A program made the translations under genes and the position numbers. Below, in pieces: positions 1 to 5,765 of a stretch of DNA of 11,589 nucleotides. The stretch is taken from the NCBI GenBank assembly GCA_022592435.1, contig JABYQS010000892.1:1-11589 (forward strand), written 5' to 3'. Numbering within the stretch: position 1 is the stretch's first letter; every line of letters starts with the position of its first letter. Origin of the DNA: Cerioporus squamosus. Taxonomy: Eukaryota > Basidiomycota > Agaricomycetes > Polyporales > Polyporaceae. Under the pieces are notes generated by a model, which had not been told where the DNA came from, searched no databases, and worked only from the letters and a program-made list of their open reading frames with translations.

Positions 1-814
1 CTGCGAATAGTGAGTGATTGCGTGCACTGCAACCAGTGGGGACTCACCGAGCGGCGGGAGGAACTTCTCCTTCTGCTCCTTCGTCCCGTACGCGTAGATG
101 GGATGCATGACAAGAGATGACTGCACAGACATCGTCGACCGATAACCCGAGTCTATGCTGAATCTCCGTTGAGCGCACAGCGTAGCGAGGGGAAAATGGA
201 GCGTACCGTTCAACCTCGCGAGCGATGAGACCATAAGCTACACGCTAACGCCGGCGCAATCGTACCCCTGGATTGTGGGTCCGAGGAGTCCCAGCTCGCC
301 CATGGCAGGCAGAATATTATGGTTGAACTCTGAGAAGAGAGGTTCGGCAAAAAGCGCACGAAGAGCAAGTAAGGCTACCTTCAGTCCGCTGTGCCTCCAG
401 AACTCGGGGCAGAAGGTTCTCCTACTGATTCTCAGTGAGAAGCGCATAGTGATGGATCATGAGCACACGTGCCTGACAGAATGCACGAGCAGTATCTCTG
501 TGATGCGCTGTAAGGCTGATGACTGGTTGTGGGAGGTAGTCGGACGTACCGGAACAGCGACCTCTTCCTCGGTGAGGAGTCCCTCGGCATTCAATGGATC
601 CTACGACAAGTTGAGGAAGTTGCTGACAATCGGCGTAGTCACCAACCTCCCAGTTGAACTTCGCAAGGCCTGCTTCCCTCAGCTACGGCTGTAGCACACA
701 TGAGACATGGTACTCACCAGACGCCATACGCCGGTTCACTACTATTCCATGGCTCATCCGCGTCCTGCACGTCCTCGTTGCGTGCGCGAAGTATCGTAAA
801 CTGCTGGAAGCCAT
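1..814 (-). CDS. glutaryl-CoA dehydrogenase, mitochondrial (5' part, runs off window, two frame breaks)
   Basis: An acyl-CoA dehydrogenase-family flavoenzyme that oxidises and decarboxylates glutaryl-CoA to crotonyl-CoA in lysine and tryptophan breakdown in mitochondria. The start at 814 gives [20 protein letters not shown], an Arg/Ser-rich targeting-like leader without acidic residues. Exons as read: 814-718, 669-647, 600-550, 497-473, 421-379, 329-207, 157-48; the next intron (47-1) reaches the window edge. Spliced, they give family signatures: [68 protein letters not shown] and [19 protein letters not shown]. Only the N-terminal helical domain is present; the catalytic Glu lies beyond the window. 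Oddities: one extra base at the end of exon 3 (549-552), one missing base in exon 6 (about 239-243), and a GC-AG intron (472-422). Family identity is very likely; whether the gene works is open. Confidence 0.85.
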
Positions 815-927
815 GTTGACAGTTTGTGATGTGGCTCAAACGAAGTACTGAGTGGTGGGTGCGGAGAGAAACGCAGGTCCAGGAGAAAGGGATGTCTTCG
901 AAGGAGGTCGGATGCGGGTAATAGGAG

Positions 928-1012
928 ATAGACGCCCGGACCATACCCGCCGGATAACCGGAGGGGCGTCTATTCGGACGTTTCCGATTAACTATCCGAT
1001 AAGTCCGATAAG
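928..1012. promoter_or_regulatory. GATA-motif cluster with 10-bp inverted repeat upstream of the dehydrogenase
   Basis: This lies 114-198 nt upstream of the leftward start at 814. ATAGACGCCC (928-937) is matched by its exact reverse complement GGGCGTCTAT (964-973). Between them CCGG-ATAA-CCGG (950-961) forms a small inner palindrome. TCCGATAAG is then repeated in direct tandem (995-1003, 1004-1012), preceded by the variant TCCGATTAA. Several GATA cores (AGATAG, GGATAA, CGATAAG twice) sit in about 85 nt. Fungal GATA factors control nitrogen and amino-acid catabolism, so a role in controlling lysine breakdown is a reasonable inference, not shown. Confidence 0.35.
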
Positions 1013-1468
1013 TAGGCTACTGAACGTCTCAAGTTACTATGCACAACATTCGAACGTTTATCCATCTCTGGCAGTGGCCGCCTGGACTCGACCTTGACTT
1101 CAGTATTCTCTGGAGTCTGCCCACCGGACTGAGTAAGGGTGTTCTGCGGCAGCCATGGGTTCAGCGGGATGCGGTTCTCCGCCTATGTTGCGGATACAGA
1201 AGACTGTGGCGTGCATGATGCATGATGTCCGGCTGAAGTTTTGAATTCGAATCCTCTTGCTCAGGGTAAGGAGGAGCAAGAAGAGCGTTCTGGCCAAGTT
1301 TTGGCGACCTAATCTTACAAGGTGAGCTGCCATTCCCTTGGATTTGATACGTATCCGTGTCTCCAGGTCACACGCTCACTTCTCCTTCCTCACGGGCGTC
1401 CGTGCTGCGGTAGCCAGAACTCATAGATATGCTTCAGGGACTCGTCGAATCCCTCTCATCCTCGCGCC
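1013..1468. other. intergenic stretch, no supported gene
   Basis: Space between the divergent dehydrogenase and the first coiled-coil gene. It contains a 7-bp inverted repeat CTTGCTC/GAGCAAG (1256-1262, 1274-1280) and a short GCATGAT tandem near 1213. A leftward reading of 1333-1100 stays open but shows no family feature or convincing splice pattern. The last 60 nt before 1469 are pyrimidine-rich, common just upstream of fungal starts. Confidence 0.5.
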
Positions 1469-3066
1469 ATGGGTGACCTCGCTCTCGAACCTGGAGTGGC
1501 ATTCGAGTTCGTAAGATATCTCAATGCACAGCTCAAGGATGCGCGAGAAAGCTACAGCACAGTACCGAGGTAAGTTTCAGATACTCGGGCTGCTCGTGAT
1601 ACGATCTCACCTTGACATGACAATATTAATCCGTGTGTTACAGGATAATGCCGCTCTCAGGGAAGAGCTCAAGGCTCTCCGAATCAATGCTGGGCTAGAT
1701 TCACAAGGAAGTGCTGAGAGAAGCGTGAGTTATGCCCTTGCCCATATGTATGAACGGCGTTAAAGTGACCTTGTAATATCTCAGGAGATCGAACGCATGC
1801 AAGGCGAAGTGAACCGTCTTCGCAAAGAGCTCGACGATGCCCGTGACTCCGCTAGAGGTCCCAAGCCGAGGCAGCAATGTGGCGGACGCGATATGAGCAA
1901 CTCAAGCCACAGCTAACTAACGCGGCCGCTCAGACGGGGAAGATTATCGAGAAGATGCGCCAGGACTTGGCAGCTGCCGCGCCCCACATAACCTCGACAG
2001 GTCAAACCCTGGTGCAGGTAAGCCTCGTCGAACCTATTGACGGCGAGGCTTATTCTATGCGATAGTTTCGCGCGCTGCTGCGGAGTCTGCCCTCCATCGC
2101 AGCTTCTGCGAGCCCGAGCTCGTCCAGAGTGGTCTTCCGTGGTACCAAGTTTCCTCTGCTGCTGTCGAAAGTACGTCCTCTCATTCCACGCGTACTCGGG
2201 TTGGAATCGGTCACTGATAGTGCATCTTAAGGCAACCCTCAACGCCTGGTATGTCGCACCACTCCACCGCACTTCGCTCCTGAATGTAAACGAATACCTA
2301 GCATTGGCGGTTTCTGCTTCTTCGGTCGCCTTCTTGAGTGGTCCGCGCCGCCATCCCAACACGCATACGCCATCTTCCCCGAGTATCGGTACAACCCGAA
2401 ACCTGCAGACGATGAATCGACGTGGACCGCCGCGACCGACTGCACATCCCTCGCAGGTGAACAACGCGAACTGTTCTACGTCGACGGTGAGGACATTTGC
2501 TACGCAGGCACCTTCCTCTGCCACGCCGGCCCCGATCGCTCAAGGTGGCAGACCTCGCAGTAGACAGCCAGGTGCGCCGTCTCGTCTGCCCCCATCTCGT
2601 GAATATATCTACCACTGACTCATTCCTCTGTAAGAGCCTCGTGCAAGCCGTTGCTCGGAAGACCTTCCACGTCAACATCAAATCTACTCAGAGCAGACAG
2701 GCGAAAGCCAAGACATACGTGCCCCTCCTCGCAGACCTGTACACGGAGGGAGTCGCGACGGTCCGGATCCTCGGCTTGCAGCGTGTGGGGTTCAACAAGA
2801 AGCTCTTCGAGATCCTCAGGAAGGCGCACGGCCAGCGAGAGCGGAAGGCTTCTGAAAGTTCGAGCACGAACACGATGAGTAGCATGCACGCCGAACCCGC
2901 AGCGACACCGGCGCCTGCATCTCGGTCGGCAGGCAAGAAGCGGGACTGGTTCGACGAGATATGGGACGAGGGGGAGACTGAGGGTAGTGGGCCAGGGCCC
3001 TCGAAAGTTCCGAGGCTGGTTGAGGCTGGAGAGATGGACGAGTTGATGACGGTGTGGCGCGCGTGA
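1469..3066 (+). CDS. coiled-coil protein with C-terminal DUF6697-like domain, copy 1 (frame-broken)
   Basis: Function unknown. The start ATGGG at 1469 follows a CT-rich leader. Exons as read: 1469-1569, 1644-1724, 1785-2017, 2066-2170, about 2232-2571 and 2635-3066. The first half is charged and helical (NAALREELKALR; EVNRLRKELDDAR; RYEQLKPQL). The second half carries FRALLRSLPS, FCFFGRLLEW, FPEYRYNP, GEQRELFYVDGEDICYAGTF, CHAG and VRILGLQRVGFNKKLF, a pattern I associate with the basidiomycete domain DUF6697. The tail is Ser/Pro and acidic, with GKKRDWFDEIWDE. Exon 3 needs one extra base near 1856 to join its two good frames, and exon 5 needs one near 2533. The exon 1/2 phase does not match either, and the intron start near 2171-2175 is uncertain. 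So this is a decayed gene, or an intact one with assembly errors. It is paralogous to the gene at 5766-8396. Confidence 0.65.
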
Positions 3067-3080
3067 TCATAAGTGGATAG

Positions 3081-3192
3081 GTGAGTCTAGTCCGATGCGA
3101 TCCTCTCATATCCTCTGACATATACGCGATACTCAGGCGTTTGTCAGGAATTTGTGACGGGAAAGAGGACTGAGTACTTCTACTACATGTAG
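3081..3192 (+). other. intron-like segment and possible lost last exon of copy 1
   Basis: Fourteen nucleotides after the stop at 3064-3066 there is a textbook small intron: GTGAGT at 3081, CTGAC, and acceptor ACTCAG ending at 3136. The following 3137-3192 reads EFVTGKRTEYFYYM and stops at 3190. The intact paralogue ends with an intron followed by a short last exon containing ESELAYFEPYL, so this may be the original C-terminus, cut off by another frame change. A 3'UTR intron is the alternative. Confidence 0.35.
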
Positions 3193-3258
3193 ATATATGC
3201 ATCGGTACCAAGCTATCAAGGAGGCTGTTCGACATATTGGTCCATTACGGAGTCGACC

Positions 3259-3789
3259 TCACAACCTATCGCATCGTGTCTGGTAAGTAGGAGAGCTTTG
3301 CGCTGATGGAAGACCCTCTTGCTCGAAAAAGGACCTGTTCTCGCCCTGTGAGTGTCCCTCATCCCACTGCACCTCCTCCCTGTCCTGATCTCCCTCTTCC
3401 TCACGTCTGCCAACCAAATCTGAGTAGTTCGCGTCCAGAACGTCCGTGAATGCATGCACCACAGCACGGGGCGGTGTTTGGGTAGTCACAAGCCACCAGA
3501 TCGTCTTGCGTATTGACTCCACCTCGTCCGGTGCGGTCACAAGCAGTCGCCGCATCTTCTCCTTGAGCTCGTGTATGGTCCGCCACCACTCGACCACCTC
3601 CGCCCTCTGTTTCTCCTCCGTGTACTCGTACCAGGTCGTCTCCGAGTCCTCGCTGATGCTGTCCAGCGTGGACATTGAAGTTGTACGAGAACGTGTTCCG
3701 GAACTCCTGCTCTCCTGTAGCGACGGTGGCGCAAGGCGGATTGTGCCCCGGATAGGCTCCGAATGGGACCTCGGTCGACCGGTTTGCAT
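3259..3789 (-). CDS. hypothetical acidic/helical protein, orphan
   Basis: No family recognised. A single open frame of 176 residues starts at ATG 3789 and stops at 3259. The N-terminal 50 residues are Ser/Arg/Pro-rich and probably disordered. The middle is helical and unusually Trp-rich (TTWYEYTEEKQRAEVVEWWR, HELKEKMRRLL, RKTIWWLVTT), and the C-terminus is acidic (GRREEEGDQDREEVQWDEG). The amino-acid pattern is far more protein-like than the opposite strand, which is also open from 3446 to 3928. A TATA box lies 88 nt upstream. Near the end a possible intron (GTCTTCC... to CTTACCAG) would replace the last residues by DTMR, so the exact C-terminus is unsure. It converges with the coiled-coil gene ending at 3066. 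Confidence 0.55.
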   Translation of the reverse strand: MQTGRPRSHSEPIRGTIRLAPPSLQESRSSGTRSRTTSMSTLDSISEDSETTWYEYTEEKQRAEVVEWWRTIHELKEKMRRLLVTAPDEVESIRKTIWWLVTTQTPPRAVVHAFTDVLDANYSDLVGRREEEGDQDREEVQWDEGHSQGENRSFFEQEGLPSAQSSPTYQTRCDRL

Positions 3790-3876
3790 GTCTGGGTCTG
3801 CGGATGCGTGGGTAAGGAGTGTGGCGTCGGAGGGTGAGGAGACGAATAGTAGGGAGTCTGCGCAAGAGTTCTGTTT

Positions 3877-3886
3877 CCTTTATATC
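3877..3886 (-). promoter_or_regulatory. TATA box of the leftward orphan gene
   Basis: The leftward strand reads GATATAAAGG here, 88 nt before the ATG at 3789. This fits a fungal core promoter with a 5'UTR of about 50-60 nt. Confidence 0.45.
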
Positions 3887-4277
3887 GTCCTCGGTGGTGG
3901 CTTTGCTGACTCCTTGTCATCTGTGTAGGCATAACCTAGGACGACAAGAGAGCCTGTACAATATCGCGCTCGGTTCCCTAGCGGCGACCGCTCGTGGGGC
4001 GTTGAAAGGTCTGACTGAACAACTGACCCGGTGTGGCGTCCGCGAACGCGGCATAGAGTTGCAGTTGTCCTCGAGCGTGAGTCGGCCTTCTGCGTATACA
4101 CGAGGGATGCATGCTCACTGAATCTATGAAGAACAGGTGTCTGCTGACGCACTCACAGTCGGTGTGGCGGAGCAGCGTCTCGGGACACCTATGATACATT
4201 CAAACAGTCGATCTACATAACATGTGGCAGCTGGCCAATGAACTATGTACGTCCGATTCCTCTCCCTCCGCCTTTGA

Positions 4278-4311
4278 CTGAGCCCCGTAAGTGCCTACAC
4301 GGAGGGCTCAG
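4278..4311. repeat. strong hairpin (inverted repeat)
   Basis: CTGAGCCC (4278-4285) and its exact reverse complement GGGCTCAG (4304-4311). The stem continues inside as CGT/ACG with one bulged A at 4303, leaving a loop of about 10 nt. Role unknown. Confidence 0.6.
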
Positions 4312-4375
4312 AATACTTAGCCGCGGAAGAGGCTGTCCGATCGGGATAGAGCAGGGACGACTCAAAGCCGGTGAT

Positions 4376-4399
4376 CCCGGGTCTCTTCTATGACCTGGG
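4376..4399. repeat. hairpin
   Basis: CCCGGGTC (4376-4383) pairs with GACCTGGG (4392-4399) over 8 positions, one of them G-U in RNA, with an 8-nt loop. It lies 65 nt from the previous hairpin. Confidence 0.45.
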
Positions 4400-4705
4400 T
4401 CGGGGCTATTTCGTGTAGCTCAATACAAGGCGAGCGTCGTTATGTATGGTTCTTCAGCAAACGCGAGTTCAGCAATATAAGCACTGCGCCTAGTAGTTAT
4501 GGAGCCTGACGCTCACCGTATTCTTCTTGTGTTTATTGTCTCTTCCACTGCACGCGCAGCTATCCAGCTCGTCGAGGAGCTTATTTCTGCTATGAAATCT
4601 CACAACCTCACGAGTACAGGGTTGTTACAGTTCGCAGCTTGTAAGTAGTACTACTTACTAGATACACTGTGCGCCCGAAACCTCGGGATCAGGTCCAAAT
4701 GATTT

Positions 4706-4725
4706 GGTGAAAAGCTCGTTTCACC
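4706..4725. repeat. hairpin
   Basis: GGTGAAA (4706-4712) and TTTCACC (4719-4725) form a perfect 7-bp stem with a 6-nt loop. A related TGGTGAAA occurs at the foot of the next hairpin (4763-4769). Confidence 0.45.
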
Positions 4726-4764
4726 GCTAAAGTTGGGGGATAGTTGAGGGTGGCTCTTTGCTGG

Positions 4765-4838
4765 TGAAAGGCCATGCTTCGCGATACCGAATCGAACATG
4801 GGGACTTGTTGGTCCCGAGTCGCGAAGCGCTCCTTTCA
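4765..4838. repeat. long imperfect palindrome, nested stems
   Basis: Three nested stems: TGAAAGG (4765-4771) with CCTTTCA (4832-4838); GCTTCGCGA (4776-4784) with TCGCGAAGC (4820-4828); and GGGAC (4801-4805) with GTCCC (4812-4816). In total 21 base pairs within 74 nt, with small internal loops of 4 and 3 nt between the two outer stems. It could be a small-RNA precursor-like fold, or what remains of a palindromic element. Confidence 0.5.
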
Positions 4839-5429
4839 GCCGATATTCCGACCCCGGCGCTTCTTCCCTCACAACCGTCGTCTCTGCGCCTTCTGGCGAC
4901 TTGCTCTCTTCCCTCATGTCCCTCTCTCTTGGGTTGCTCTTGGGTCTTACGTCTGGTCACTTGCGGTTTCCTAGTTACTTTCTCTGGGGGCTTACTTGGC
5001 TACGGCTCTGCTCTAGTTAAGGGGATCTGCTTTCGCTTCAAGTCTGTGCTACATACTACCTGGGGCTGGCAAGGGTGCTTCGTACTGGGACTATGGCTAG
5101 CCTGAGCTCGTCTTGCCCGCGCAGGTCAATCTGGTTTTGGATAGGATGTATGCTGGCCATTAGTGAGTACACTATCTCACAGTTGGGCACATGGTGGCAC
5201 ATGGAGGCTTTCGTCCCCTTCAAGCAGGCTATATGGGCCGCAGTGGAGGATCGTACGTGTAGCCTCAGTTATTATGTCATTTGTATGTGTGTACTTTAGT
5301 ACTGTAGTCGTATTACTGTGCAAGTGAATATATTCAATAAGTACCTGGAATCCTAGTCTGAACACCCATTAATTTACCCTGATAATATACCAGGACCCCA
5401 GGACCGCTCGTACAGGCTGCGAAAACATA

Positions 5430-5765
5430 GTAAGTTATTTCAAAATCGTGCTCACTATATCCATGAATTCACCACTTAGTGATCTGACGAGACGCTCAAG
5501 TCCGGTGTTATCTATCCATATAACATGCTCACATTACACGATAAGTCACCAAGAACAGGTAGGTGAAAAGGCCGCTGAACCGGGCCTACAGTGATACTCA
5601 CCGTCATCCTATGCAAGTAAGCGCCGAGACGCTCTGGCTCAGTTCGGAAGTCTCCTGTCTTCTGTCACAGACCACCGTCAACACACTATCGATTCACCCT
5701 TAACCACGTTTGTTTTTCGAGAACGGCGGAGATGCCTGCGTGTTGACTATGTTTGTTCATGCCAG
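5430..5765. other. unresolved stretch upstream of coiled-coil copy 2
   Basis: AT-richer to about 5540, with an intron-like start (GTAAGT at 5430). From about 5585 to 5765 the frame that continues into QLLRQDAARELK stays open but contains no ATG, so the true first exon of the next gene is probably here but could not be fixed. No TATA box stands out. Confidence 0.4.

Larger units (their letters stand above)
3929..5429 (+). pseudogene. scattered coding-looking exons, unrecognised gene, probably broken
   Basis: No family recognised. Several rightward segments read like protein and are bounded by splice-like sites: 3929-4076 (SLYNIALGSLAATARGALKG, acceptor TAG, donor GTGAGT), 4137 onward in phase (VSADALTVGVAEQRLGTPM), about 4290-4340 (EGSEYLAAEEAVR), 4384-4509 (GERRYVWFFSKREFSN), 4560-4640 (IQLVEELISAMKSHNL, donor GTAAGT), about 5127-5252 (QLGTWWHMEAFVPFKQAIW, donor GTACGT) and 5394-5429 (RPQDRSYRLRKH, donor GTAAGT). 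The first two join in frame. The middle ones change frame (near 4195 and 4343) without an obvious intron, so I read it as a decayed or badly resolved gene. No start codon could be fixed; any upstream exon would overlap the promoter of the leftward gene. A mixture of two short genes is possible. Confidence 0.35.

Noticed and set aside
275..694. Rightward open frame of 139 residues
   Set aside because: Antisense to well-supported dehydrogenase exons and introns.
2298..2681. Leftward Arg-rich open frame over the DUF6697-like exon
   Set aside because: Antisense shadow of conserved domain codons; extreme Arg content and no splice or promoter signals.
3446..3928. Long rightward open frame of 160 residues
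   Set aside because: Lies opposite the leftward orphan gene; composition is Ser/Arg/Val shadow-like with no domain, while the other strand has helical acidic segments and a TATA box.
4776..4828. Leftward tRNA-like fold with GTTCGATTC and a matching 9-bp end stem
   Set aside because: Only 53 nt long, no D-arm or anticodon arm, and the bases around GTTCGATTC do not pair as a T-stem.
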